Assembly: GCA_964575975.1 (NCBI GenBank)
Contig: CAZNTU010000021.1
Span: 1-43,357, forward strand
DNA length: 43,357 bases
Direction: 5' to 3'
From: G963674505 sp964575975
Lineage (GTDB): Bacteria; Desulfobacterota; Desulfobacteria; Desulfobacterales; SKZT01
The translations under genes and the position numbers were made by a program. Positions within the stretch are counted from its first letter, which is position 1. Each line of letters begins with the position of its first letter. The notes beneath the pieces are model-generated. The model saw nothing but the letters and a program-made list of their open reading frames with translations, made no database searches and had not been told where the DNA came from. Of this stretch, positions 1-7,548 are shown piece by piece.

Positions 1-102
1 GGAGGGAGTGATCGGGTATCCCGCGAAAAACCGAAGTCCCGCGTACAAAGCTCCTTCGACGCACGCTTCGTTTCCTTGGACAAACTTCAATGTTCCATTC
101 AT
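1..102 (-). CDS. korA: 2-oxoacid:ferredoxin oxidoreductase alpha subunit (KorA-like), N-terminus only
   Basis: The reverse strand opens at ATG 100-102 and runs without a stop to the window edge, giving 34 residues. They contain the block VQGNEACVEGALYAGLRFF followed by GYPITPS, the hallmark start of the alpha subunit of KorA/VorB-type 2-oxoacid:ferredoxin oxidoreductases, which oxidise a 2-oxoacid such as 2-oxoglutarate with CoA and reduce ferredoxin in the cytoplasm. The upstream neighbour on the same strand is a two-cluster ferredoxin of the delta-subunit type, 27 bases away, which is the usual D-A-B-C order. The rest of the gene and the beta and gamma subunits should lie beyond base 1. The exact oxoacid (2-oxoglutarate, isovalerate or pyruvate) cannot be decided from this piece. 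Confidence 0.85.
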   Translation of the reverse strand, partial: MNGTLKFVQGNEACVEGALYAGLRFFAGYPITPS

Positions 103-129
103 TGCATTAGCCCGTCTCAATTAAAGGTG

Positions 130-369
130 TTATCGCGGATTGTCGGCTCCGGACCCATGGGGTTCGTCCTCGGTTTCGATCTCTATCGCCAAATCGGGGC
201 AGCGAAGCTCGCACAGCTTGCAACAGATGCAATCCTCGGGTCGCGCCGCCACGACCTTTTCGACGTTGTCCATTTCCAGGACCTTTTTGGGGCAAAACTC
301 GACGCAAATGCCGCATCCCTTGCACCAATCCCTCCTGATCGCATGTTCCTTCAATTTTGGCTTGGCCAT
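130..369 (-). CDS. korD: 2[4Fe-4S] ferredoxin, delta subunit of 2-oxoacid:ferredoxin oxidoreductase (KorD-like)
   Basis: This 79-residue protein carries two CxxCxxCxxxC motifs (Cys16, 19, 22, 26 and Cys47, 50, 53, 57), each binding a [4Fe-4S] cluster. It is the electron-transfer subunit that passes electrons from the thiamine-diphosphate site of the oxidoreductase to free ferredoxin. An extra Cys49 sits inside the second motif. The ATG at 367-369 is chosen over an upstream in-frame ATG because GAGAGG lies seven bases before it. KorA begins 27 bases downstream, so the two are co-transcribed. A standalone ferredoxin would look similar, but the adjacent KorA start makes the delta-subunit reading strong. 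Confidence 0.88.
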   Translation of the reverse strand: MAKPKLKEHAIRRDWCKGCGICVEFCPKKVLEMDNVEKVVAARPEDCICCKLCELRCPDLAIEIETEDEPHGSGADNPR

Positions 370-411
370 CGGCGAACCTCTCAAAAAGAAATGATTTGCA
401 AAACATCCTTA

Positions 412-440
412 TCGGTATGACGCGCCCCTTTATTTGTCAA
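412..440 (-). promoter_or_regulatory. Possible sigma-70 promoter of the kor genes
   Basis: On the minus strand TTGACA (435-440) is followed after 17 bases by TACCGA (412-417), between the stop of the RDD gene and the korD start. The -35 hexamer is perfect but the -10 is poor, so this is tentative. Confidence 0.3.
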
Positions 441-451
441 GCGGGAACCGC

Positions 452-1309
452 TCAATCGGCTCTTATCACCCTTGTGCCGACGATTCTGTCGTGAAGAGTC
501 CGTCTTTCGTTGTCGAATATGACGAGAAGATATCCGACGCAAAAAATCAGGCTGCTGAGGATTTCCGCGAAATACCGTCCGCATGCCCTCCCGTAAGATA
601 CGGGCTCGCCCTCCGGGGTAACGACTTTCAACCGGCAGGCCATCTTGCCGGGAGTGGCCGAATATTTCCCTAGAAAGTACGTCGTATAGCCTACCGCCGC
701 GATCAACTGCAAAGCGTTCAAAATGACGGCGAACGCCACCGCCCCCTCGCCTTCCGGTCCGGCGGGAAAGAGGAAACCCACCACCAGGGATAGCGCGATG
801 CCGAACGCCCACAAAATGGCGATATCTATGATTTTGGCCCCCGCTCGAATCATGAAGCCGGCGTACACCATTTCCCCGCCCGCGGCAATGCCCTCCCGCA
901 TTTTTTGCATGAACCGGGGCTTGCAGTATTGGCAAATCCAGTGGTCGCCGTACTTGACCATGTCCTCGGGAGAAAACGACCTTCCGCATTCCGCGCAAAT
1001 TTCCATCTCGTCCATTCGCTCGTATTCCGCCTCGATTTCGCCGCCAGCGCCGGATTTCTCCTCTGTCAAGGCCTCCTTGGAAGCTTCGATCTCGCCGGAA
1101 CCTGTCGCGGTCTCCATCTCTTCGGGCAAAATCGCCTCGGGGGGATCGACCTCGGTCAAATCCACTTCCGACAAAGGCTTCCAGGCTTTCATCCCCGAAC
1201 GCCATACCAGCGTCTCCGGCTTGATCTCGCCGTTCTTCGCCAATTCCCGGAATTCGCTCGCCTCTAAAGGTCCGACTGGCTTTTTGCCTTCCGCATAATA
1301 CCATTTCAT
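452..1309 (-). CDS. GYF_2 / zinc-ribbon / RDD-family membrane protein
   Basis: The 285-residue protein has three parts. Residues 1-50 match the GYF_2 (DUF4339) fold, beginning MKWYYAEGKKPVGP and including the typical GxMKAWKPL. Residues 100-132 hold a two-pair cysteine motif (C105xxC108 and C126xxC129) that should bind zinc. Residues about 150-285 are an RDD domain with hydrophobic segments, an Arg and Asp near its start (R155, D162) and the typical ending with TLHDRIVGTRVI. RDD proteins sit in the inner membrane and their substrate is generally unknown; some have been linked to ion exchange. An acidic linker (residues 50-100) joins the soluble and membrane parts. The ATG at 1309 is preceded by AAGGAG at good spacing. 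It is transcribed towards korD but separated from it by a possible promoter. Confidence 0.82.
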   Translation of the reverse strand: MKWYYAEGKKPVGPLEASEFRELAKNGEIKPETLVWRSGMKAWKPLSEVDLTEVDPPEAILPEEMETATGSGEIEASKEALTEEKSGAGGEIEAEYERMDEMEICAECGRSFSPEDMVKYGDHWICQYCKPRFMQKMREGIAAGGEMVYAGFMIRAGAKIIDIAILWAFGIALSLVVGFLFPAGPEGEGAVAFAVILNALQLIAAVGYTTYFLGKYSATPGKMACRLKVVTPEGEPVSYGRACGRYFAEILSSLIFCVGYLLVIFDNERRTLHDRIVGTRVIRAD

Positions 1310-1371
1310 CTGATTCTCCTTGTAAGGGGTAGTCGGTTCTCATGGGTCGCGGAAATCCATGCAAATGCAAG

Positions 1372-1398
1372 CCTATAGTCGCGGAAGAGAAATTTCAA
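1372..1398 (-). promoter_or_regulatory. Weak candidate promoter for the RDD gene
   Basis: Minus strand TTGAAA (1393-1398) and TATAGG (1372-1377) lie 15 bases apart, about 63 bases before the RDD start codon. The spacing is short, but the nuo promoter candidate in this window has the same 15-base spacer. Confidence 0.25.
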
Positions 1399-1854
1399 GT
1401 GTAAATAGTGTTCAGTGGTTCCGGGTTCAGGAGTTCTGCAGTCCGGTTGTATAATTGTTATAGATTAAATACCTTATTAGGGAACGTCCCGGGCTACTAA
1501 GGTCGAGAAGAACGAAAACAAGTTTTTTTTTTGCCCCATGCTCCGGAGTTCCGCCTGAAAGAAACTCAAATGGATCGGAAAGGGGGGGGTACCCGGGATC
1601 GATCAACAACAAATTCAAACTGCAATTCCGAATCGAGATTCCGGAAGAGATTTTACGGTCGATCGAAACCAAGTGTCCCAGGTATAGGCGGAGCATGTTT
1701 ATGTGACCCGGAAAGCGGAAACATATCCTGCGAAAACGGGGAGTCGGAGATTGTTTACGGATGTTTCCCCAATCGAAAAATTTCCAGCAGAGGCTCCAGA
1801 AAAGCCATCGTATTTTTGCCCCTGCAAAGCCATGAAATTGGCGTTTATGCCATG
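1399..1854. other. Intergenic stretch with no convincing gene
   Basis: This stretch is richer in A/T than its surroundings and contains a run of ten T near 1525, a run of eight G near 1580, and a short degenerate repeat of GGTTC-type units at about 1410-1434. Longer open frames on both strands have implausible composition. One 45-codon frame (1570-1707) is listed separately. Otherwise I see nothing functional here. Confidence 0.5.
1570..1707 (+). CDS. Possible very small protein or gene remnant (45 codons)
   Basis: A frame from ATG 1570 to TGA 1707 contains a stretch reading FKLQFRIEIPEEILRSIETK then CPRY, which looks more protein-like than anything else in this interval, with alternating charged and hydrophobic residues. 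There is no good ribosome binding site and I do not recognise a family. It may be a decayed piece of an older gene, as the next gene downstream is also broken. It could equally be chance. Confidence 0.15.
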
Positions 1855-1883
1855 TTGCCATACTTAAGGAAAGATGCTAATTT
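1855..1883 (+). promoter_or_regulatory. Candidate sigma-70 promoter
   Basis: TTGCCA (1855-1860), a 17-base spacer and TAATTT (1878-1883) lie just upstream of a strong ribosome binding site (AAGGAGGGG, 1897-1905) and the ATG at 1912. The expression signals of the now broken gene therefore look intact. Confidence 0.4.
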
Positions 1884-1911
1884 ATTTTTCTGTCAAAAAG
1901 GAGGGGAAATC

Positions 1912-2213
1912 ATGACTCGTTCAGAAAGAGCCGCACAGATTTGGCCTGTTTTAATGCTATGCAGTCGTATTGCCTTTTGAGAAATTTGCCACCATTGTCA
2001 TGCCTGGTCGTTGGCGCACAATCCGGAATCCCAGGAGAAGGTTTTATCGCCGCAGCGGATGTACCTGCTGCACAAGCATCCGTATTTGCCCGACCGTGGT
2101 TGCATGATTCACCTCCAAATGTATCGGATTTAGAAACCGCAGTACACCAACTCCCCACCAATGGGAAATCGTTGGACCTTTTGAAAAGAGAGGTTGTGAA
2201 GATTACCAACTGA
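1912..2213 (+). pseudogene. Small conserved hypothetical gene disrupted by an internal, frame-shifting deletion
   Basis: Behind a strong ribosome binding site, frame 1 encodes MTRSERAAQIWPVL and then stops after 22 codons (TGA 1978-1980). The overlapping second frame continues with MQSYCLLRNLPPLSCLVVG, then GIPGEGFIAAADVPAAQ and VFARPWL, and ends at 2213. From memory these two pieces are the two ends of one roughly 120-residue hypothetical family (start MTRSEKAAQIWPVL, middle with NRQ/LTY, then an IQSYC block, GLPGEGF and a C-terminal VFxxxWL). About 30 residues and the reading frame have been lost between codon 14 and the MQSYC block. The function of the family is not known to me. The remaining coding stretches are well preserved, so the loss may be recent. 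Confidence 0.65.
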
Positions 2214-2512
2214 CATTTTGCGGAAGAGCTACCTGTGTATCGCATCGGCCGTCTTTTCTCGTTATTCTTACCACTGCAGATGCATCAACGTTAAGACTAA
2301 ACAAAATAACATGAGGATCTTGATCCCAACGCGGACAGGCTGGATGCGGCGGTGTCAGTGCCATCCACCAAAATTACCGGTTTTAATTTCAACACAACCA
2401 ATTTAAACCAACGCGTCCGCATAGCGCCTTTCGGGGGAATACGAACGCGCTGGTCAATGCTAAAACCAAGCTCAAAACCACATGGAACCACGATAAGCAA
2501 GGGTATGACCTT
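2214..2512. other. Intergenic stretch before the DUF6125 gene
   Basis: No recognised gene. One plus-strand frame is open from about 2309 to 2515 (reading HEDLDPNADRLDAAVS and onward) and ends across the next start codon. It has no start codon with a ribosome binding site and no family that I recognise, so it may be a remnant or chance. Confidence 0.4.
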
Positions 2513-3259
2513 ATGAACGAACAAGAACAAAACCTGCAAAACGCGGATTCGAAAATACTGAAGAAAATGGTGGAGGATTCTTTTCGGCGTATCGTATTCC
2601 ATTACGGGGCCTGGCATTCGGAGGTGCTGCACCATTTGGGAGCGCGGGAGGCCCTGGCCGTGGAGGATGCGGTTTGGGAATCGAGCGCGAAAAACCAGTT
2701 GGACCGCTTGGGAAAGACGATGGATTTCCCTGTGGAGGACGGCCTGCCCGTCTTTTTGAACAGCCTTTCGCGGGAACAGCTTTTGTTGTTGTTGAAAAGC
2801 TTGGCCGTCAATTGGCTCGCCAACGACGGCATCTGGTTTCAGGCGGTGGAAAACCGGTTCGGAATGATAGACGCCAAGCGGTGCAACGACGCCTGCTGGT
2901 CCAGGTACTCGCCCTTCGAGGCCGAACGTATCAAGAAAATTCTGGGCCTTCCCGAAAACGGGGGAATCCCGGCGTTGAAAACGGCGCTGTCCTTTAGGTT
3001 GTACGCTCTGATCAACGAACAATCCTGCGAGGACACGGGACCGGACACTTTTATATTCCGCATGGACAAGTGCCGGGTCCAAGCGGCCCGCAAAAGGAAG
3101 GGGCTGGAGGAGTATCCGTGCAAATCGGCGGGCATGGTCGAATATCCCTACTTTGCGCGGGCCATAGACGGCAGGTTTCGAACCGAATGCGTAGCCTGCC
3201 CCCCGGACGAGCATCCCGAGGAGTGGTTCTGCGCGTGGAAATTCACCCTGGAAACGTGA
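2513..3259 (+). CDS. DUF6125-type cytoplasmic protein of unknown function
   Basis: This 248-residue protein has no signal peptide or membrane segment. The C-terminal third is the most recognisable part: ARKRKGLEEYPCKSAG, then VEYPYFARAID, TECVACPPDEHPEEWFCAWK. This Cys-rich pattern (CKS, CxxCPPD, FCAW) is what I know as the DUF6125 family, found in anaerobes. The repeated conserved cysteines suggest metal or ligand binding, but no activity is established that I know of. AAGGG nine bases before ATG 2513 serves as ribosome binding site. It converges on the substrate-binding protein gene and has no operon partner, so context adds nothing to its role. Confidence 0.7.
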   Translation: MNEQEQNLQNADSKILKKMVEDSFRRIVFHYGAWHSEVLHHLGAREALAVEDAVWESSAKNQLDRLGKTMDFPVEDGLPVFLNSLSREQLLLLLKSLAVNWLANDGIWFQAVENRFGMIDAKRCNDACWSRYSPFEAERIKKILGLPENGGIPALKTALSFRLYALINEQSCEDTGPDTFIFRMDKCRVQAARKRKGLEEYPCKSAGMVEYPYFARAIDGRFRTECVACPPDEHPEEWFCAWKFTLET

Positions 3260-3280
3260 CAAGCGGATTTGCGGATGGCC

Positions 3281-3302
3281 GCGCCGCCGTGGAAGGCGGC
3301 GC
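3281..3302. repeat. GC-rich hairpin between convergent genes
   Basis: GCGCCGCC (3281-3288) and GGCGGCGC (3295-3302) form a perfect eight-base-pair stem with a six-base loop. It sits between the ends of two convergent genes. There is no T tract on either side, so it is more like a REP-type hairpin or RNA 3'-end stabiliser than a classical terminator. Confidence 0.5.
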
Positions 3303-3349
3303 TACCGGGTAAGGAGGGGGTTGAAGACGTTTTCGGCGGCGGTCGCGCG

Positions 3350-4375
3350 CTACGGCCTTTTTAGAATGTCCTCGATATTTTCGACGTTTTCCAGCCAGGC
3401 ATTTCGAGCGAACCGGTCGTCGACCAGTCCGGCAATGTCGTCGGATTCCGACAGCCCGAATCGCTTCATCAGGCCCGCCATGTGGCGCAGCTCGTCCTCC
3501 TTGGGGGTGTAGAGGTCGTAGACGATTCTATCGGGGGGGAATGTCATCGCGTACTCCACAAGCTCCCGTTTCTGGTTCCAATAGGAGGATACGATGTCTG
3601 CGGCTTTTTCAGGGTTTTTCCTTGCCCAAAGTCCCGAGCGGACGGCTCCGTGGACGAGTGTCTCGACGATATCCGGCTCGTTTTCGATGAATTCCGACTT
3701 AACGAGCATAAGGTTGCAAATGAATCCAGGCCATACCTCTTCCACGTGGAATACCACGCCGGATTGGCCGTTTTTGACCGTTTGCGCGGCGAAGGGTTCG
3801 CCCACGAAATAGGCGTGAAGGGCGCCCGAGGCAAGGGCCGACGCCATATCGGGAGGATTCATCTCCACGACATTGATTCGTCCTTGCATTCCGTGGCGTT
3901 CGATCTGCTCCAGCACGCCAAGGTTGTGCCCGGAAAACCGCATGGGAACGGCCACGGTTTTGCCTTCCAGATCGGCGAATTTTCGGACGTTCAGTTTGCG
4001 GTCGGCTACCAAGGTGCTCTCGTGGCGGTTTCCGATGTAAACGACTTTTACGTCCTCGCCCTGTTGCTTCAAAACGATCGCCAAAGGGGCGATGATGAAC
4101 GCGACTTGAATGTCGCCGTTTCTGAGGGCTTCGCCCATTTCGGCGAACGAGGAAAATTTCATCGCGTTGAACCGGACCCCGTCCGTTTTCCTGCTCGCGT
4201 AATCGAGCAACGGACAAGCCAAGTTCGTAATGACGGGCATGTAGCCCATCCGTACGATTCTCCTGGCTCCTCGTTCGCCGTTCAGCCCAAAATGGGCGCC
4301 GGATATGAAAAACAGCCACGCGAAAGCAAGGAAGGCTATTCTCCACGGGGCCGATATTTTTCTCCAAAAAGCCAC
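3350..4375 (-). CDS. NrtA/SsuA/TauA-type (NMT1-like) ABC transporter substrate-binding protein
   Basis: This 341-residue protein has a basic N-terminus and one hydrophobic segment (about residues 12-28), a signal anchor or uncleaved signal, and no lipobox cysteine. The mature part shows the pattern of periplasmic proteins for nitrate, sulfonate or thiamine-precursor uptake: RMGYMPVITNL at the start, a FSSFAEMGEALRNGDIQVAF block, AVPMRFSGHN, and GEPFAAQ followed by WNQ near the end. The start is GTG 4375 with GGAG upstream. No permease or ATPase gene is adjacent. Instead it is the last gene of an operon of response regulators and CheB-like proteins, 59 bases after the previous stop, which suggests a sensing rather than a transport role. 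The ligand is unknown. Confidence 0.8.
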   Translation of the reverse strand: MAFWRKISAPWRIAFLAFAWLFFISGAHFGLNGERGARRIVRMGYMPVITNLACPLLDYASRKTDGVRFNAMKFSSFAEMGEALRNGDIQVAFIIAPLAIVLKQQGEDVKVVYIGNRHESTLVADRKLNVRKFADLEGKTVAVPMRFSGHNLGVLEQIERHGMQGRINVVEMNPPDMASALASGALHAYFVGEPFAAQTVKNGQSGVVFHVEEVWPGFICNLMLVKSEFIENEPDIVETLVHGAVRSGLWARKNPEKAADIVSSYWNQKRELVEYAMTFPPDRIVYDLYTPKEDELRHMAGLMKRFGLSESDDIAGLVDDRFARNAWLENVENIEDILKRP

Positions 4376-4434
4376 CAGTTTTTTTTCTCCGAATCAGACG
4401 GAATGTCCCAATCCTGCCATGAACTACAGCATCC

Positions 4435-6258
4435 TCATTTCAGAAGAATATGATCGATGATTTGCATGGGAGCGACGATGAAATCGGCGAGCCCGTCGGC
4501 TATGATTTTTTCCAGGGAAAACGGAGTCAGGGAAGTTTCGGGCGACTGTACGATCGTCTGACCGCCGTTTTTGCGGATCGCTCCGATGACCTCCGGGTTT
4601 TCGATCTTCGCGCCCGACAGGAGTACCACTTGCACTTTGCCCGAAAAATTTTTCGCCGCGGACAATAGAAACCTCTCGAAATTGCCGATACCCGGCGCCT
4701 GCAAGACGATTTTCTCCACGCAATATTTATCTTCCTTCCGAACGAGCCCCATAGGCGTTCGAACATCGCTTACATAGCAATACCCTCCCGCCAATGGAAC
4801 CTGTTGACCGGCGAATTGTTCCAGGTCGAGCGGAACGACTTGGGCGGGGCTCGTACGCCCCAAGTAGTTCGAAAGAGGCAGCAGCATCTCGGGGGCCATG
4901 TTTTGGAAAACGAGGATGGAACAATTCAGAATCCCTGGCAGTTCGGGAATAAGACGCATAAGCTCCGCGTATCCTCCAGGACCGGAGTTGATCACGGTCA
5001 ATCTTTCGCACTCGGATTTCAGAGTTTCGGCAAGTCTTGCACCGTTGATCGACTTATGGCTTTTCACTCGCTTGAAATTTTCGATTCTGGCGGCGGAAGC
5101 CGTTTTGACGGCTTCGGCGAGGTGTCTCCCGTATGCCTCGACATCTTCGCCTCTTGCGGGCTTTGCTATGAAATCGACGGCGCCCAGACGGAGAAAGTCA
5201 AGAATGTTGGTCTGGGAGTTGCTTCCCATGCTGCTCACGATTACGACAGGGCAAGGGTTTTTTATCATTATGTGTTTCAAGGCCGTGCTTCCGTCCATTA
5301 TCGGCATGTTTACGTCGAGGGTAATGACGTCGGGTTCCAGCTCGTCCACTTTCGCGAGGGCTTCCGCTCCGTTACTTGCCCGTCCCAAAACCGTCACGGA
5401 CTCGTCCTGGGAAAGCATTTTCTCCAACGCCTTGAACATCATGGCGGAATCTTCGACGATCAAAACCCCGATTTTTTTGCCTGAGAAGGTTTCCTCCATT
5501 TCGGGCGGGAGAGTCTCTTCGTTCTCTGGTTCCAAAGTCTCTTCAGGATGGAGTGCGTTTTCGTGGCATTGTTCGTCTATTCTTCTGACTGCTTCCATCA
5601 GGAGCGACTGCCAGCTTTTCTCGATACTCGTCTCCGGGACGATCACGGAACCTAAAGTCTCGAAGCTGCCGGTCTCCCAGCACAGTATCTCGTAAAAGGC
5701 CTCTTCGCCATAAACGCCGCCGGCGCTTTCCGCATGGACGATTTCGCCGTCTTGAATGTAGACGAGCCCTTCGCGGTTTTCCTTGACCACTTTCACGGTT
5801 ATGGTAATCGACGCGAGGCAGCACATCTGGATCAAATCGGGAAGCTGGATGTTCTTCAGGGTCCCCGCGAATCCCTGCTCCTTTTTGTTCATCTGTTCCA
5901 GGATCAACGTCCGGATGCGGGCCAGTTCGAAGGGTTTTTCTATGAAATGGAGACATCCGCCCTTTCTGGCCTGGAACCGAATGTCGGGAGTGCTGTAGGC
6001 GGTCATGAGAATCACCGCCGTGTCCGGCTTTCTTTCCTTTATCTCGCCGAGTAGGTGAATTCCGGACATCTCCGGCATGAAAATATCGGAGACCACGAGG
6101 AAGACATCCTCCCGGGCCATGATTTCGAGAGCTTGCCTGCCGCTGTTGGCCGTCAGAATGGAGAATTTGTCCGAATCCATCTTCAGGAATTCCACCAGTA
6201 CTTCCAAAAGATAGGATTCGTCATCGACAAGCAGGATTTTTTTTGGGTCGCCTCCCAT
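4435..6258 (-). CDS. REC-DUF4388-REC-CheB-like regulator with degenerate methylesterase domain
   Basis: The 607-residue protein has four modules. REC1 (about 5-125) has acceptor Asp58 in SDIFMP and Lys108 in EKPF. A DUF4388/PATAN module (about 130-235) begins GFAGTLKNIQLPDLIQM. An acidic, Glu/Pro-rich linker (235-258) precedes REC2 (about 262-385), with VEDSAM, acceptor Asp315 in TLDVNMP and Lys366 in AKPA, typical of CheB. The C-terminal part (about 420-600) aligns with CheB methylesterase, but all three catalytic positions differ: the GASTGG serine motif reads NSGPGG, the histidine of QHMP is Asn454, and the Asp of the GxGxDG motif is Glu. It therefore probably cannot demethylate chemoreceptors and may act by binding. 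It lies 31 bases after the next CheB-like gene. Confidence 0.82.
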   Translation of the reverse strand: MGGDPKKILLVDDESYLLEVLVEFLKMDSDKFSILTANSGRQALEIMAREDVFLVVSDIFMPEMSGIHLLGEIKERKPDTAVILMTAYSTPDIRFQARKGGCLHFIEKPFELARIRTLILEQMNKKEQGFAGTLKNIQLPDLIQMCCLASITITVKVVKENREGLVYIQDGEIVHAESAGGVYGEEAFYEILCWETGSFETLGSVIVPETSIEKSWQSLLMEAVRRIDEQCHENALHPEETLEPENEETLPPEMEETFSGKKIGVLIVEDSAMMFKALEKMLSQDESVTVLGRASNGAEALAKVDELEPDVITLDVNMPIMDGSTALKHIMIKNPCPVVIVSSMGSNSQTNILDFLRLGAVDFIAKPARGEDVEAYGRHLAEAVKTASAARIENFKRVKSHKSINGARLAETLKSECERLTVINSGPGGYAELMRLIPELPGILNCSILVFQNMAPEMLLPLSNYLGRTSPAQVVPLDLEQFAGQQVPLAGGYCYVSDVRTPMGLVRKEDKYCVEKIVLQAPGIGNFERFLLSAAKNFSGKVQVVLLSGAKIENPEVIGAIRKNGGQTIVQSPETSLTPFSLEKIIADGLADFIVAPMQIIDHILLK

Positions 6259-6289
6259 TTAGCTCGATAGAACCTCGAAGACTATGTTT

Positions 6290-7528
6290 TCAGTCCAAAA
6301 ACCCATTGAATTCGGCAGCCATTTCGTAGTCCGGAATTACTCGGCCGACCTTTAAGTTCCCGATGGCGGCAAGAGCCATATCCTTGCACATGCAAGTGCG
6401 TGGAGCCTGCACAACTACGAAACCCCCTTGCCTCGCAATCTCCCTCAATCCCTCGAGGCCGTCCTCGCCCGAACCCGAAAGAACGGCCCCTATGGATTTC
6501 GGACCGAACATTTCCGCGGCGGACATCATGAGCATGTTGATAGCCCCCCTTCTACCCGGAAAAGGATTGGGATTCAACCTTAAAATCAATCGGCTGTCGT
6601 GTTTGTCCAAGGTAAGATATTCCTCGCCCGACGCGAGGTAGCAATAGCCGCCCAAAAGGACGCCCATGTTTTTGGCCCTTCTCACTTTTATCTGACTGTG
6701 TTCGCCCAAATATCTTGCGAATGCGTCGATGTGGGCCGGTTCGGCATACAATACGATCAAAACGGCCGACGCGAGATCGGGCCTGAGGCCGGTGACAATT
6801 TTGATAAGGCTGCCATAGCCGCCTTCGGCGGCTCCTATACAAAAAATTTGCCCCGGCAGTTTCATTTCGGAAACCCGAGGGTTCCCCATGTTGGCAGGAG
6901 GCCTTGCCAAGCGGATAACGCCCGTTTCCATCCTGGCGGCAAGCGAAACCTTTCGAACAATATCCTGCTTCTGTCTTTCCAATTGTCCGCCAATTTGAGA
7001 CGGCTTGGGAATAAAATCGACAGCTCCGTATTTGAGAGCGTCGAACGTGATTTTAGCCCCCTCGATGGTCAAAGTCGAAATCATGACAGCGGGCCGCGGG
7101 TTTTTTATCATCATGTGCTTCAAGGTGGTCAAACCGTCCATGACAGGCATGTTGACGTCCAAAGTAACGGCGTCCGGATTTAGCTTCGGAATCAGCTCCA
7201 AAGCCTCCGCCCCGTTGGACGCCTCTCCGATCACCCTTACCCTTTTTCCGGTTTCCAGTATGCTTTTCAAGACCTTCCGAATCATGCTGGAATCGTCCAC
7301 CACGAGCACCCCCGGAAGCGGACCTTGTTCGGCAATGGAAATCGATCCGTTCCCCCTTTGGTTTTCGACCTCCTCGGGAGAATCGAGCGCCGCAGTATGA
7401 ACGTCTTTGCAAACAGACAGCGCCTCTCCGCACCCGTCGCACCTGAAACGCCGGGAACGGGAGTCGGAATGGACGTGTTCGCCGCGCAGATCAAGTCTTT
7501 GTCCGCACTCTTCGCAGAAAATCAGCAT
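6290..7528 (-). CDS. Zinc-ribbon-REC-CheB-like protein with partly degenerate methylesterase domain
   Basis: Read from ATG 7528 the protein has 412 residues. Residues 4-36 form a zinc-ribbon (C5xxC8 and C30xxC33). A CheB-type receiver domain follows (about 72-195) with VDDSSM, acceptor Asp124 in TLDVNMP and IPKPS. The C-terminal half resembles CheB methylesterase: CIGAAEGG replaces IGASTGG, so the catalytic Ser is Ala; the QHMP histidine is also lost (YAEP); but SGSGEDG keeps the Asp. This predicts no methylesterase activity. A longer in-frame start at 7639 would overlap the upstream response regulator by 90 bases, so the internal ATG 20 bases after that gene's stop is preferred, although its ribosome binding site is weak. 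No cheA, cheW, cheR or receptor gene is in the window. Confidence 0.78.
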   Translation of the reverse strand: MLIFCEECGQRLDLRGEHVHSDSRSRRFRCDGCGEALSVCKDVHTAALDSPEEVENQRGNGSISIAEQGPLPGVLVVDDSSMIRKVLKSILETGKRVRVIGEASNGAEALELIPKLNPDAVTLDVNMPVMDGLTTLKHMMIKNPRPAVMISTLTIEGAKITFDALKYGAVDFIPKPSQIGGQLERQKQDIVRKVSLAARMETGVIRLARPPANMGNPRVSEMKLPGQIFCIGAAEGGYGSLIKIVTGLRPDLASAVLIVLYAEPAHIDAFARYLGEHSQIKVRRAKNMGVLLGGYCYLASGEEYLTLDKHDSRLILRLNPNPFPGRRGAINMLMMSAAEMFGPKSIGAVLSGSGEDGLEGLREIARQGGFVVVQAPRTCMCKDMALAAIGNLKVGRVIPDYEMAAEFNGFLD

Positions 7529-7548
7529 GTGTTTGCAATCCGTTATGC

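Noticed and set aside
1427..1861. A 144-codon minus-strand frame in the 1.3-1.9 kb interval
   Set aside because: Odd composition (many Trp, Phe, Arg), no ribosome binding site, no motifs.
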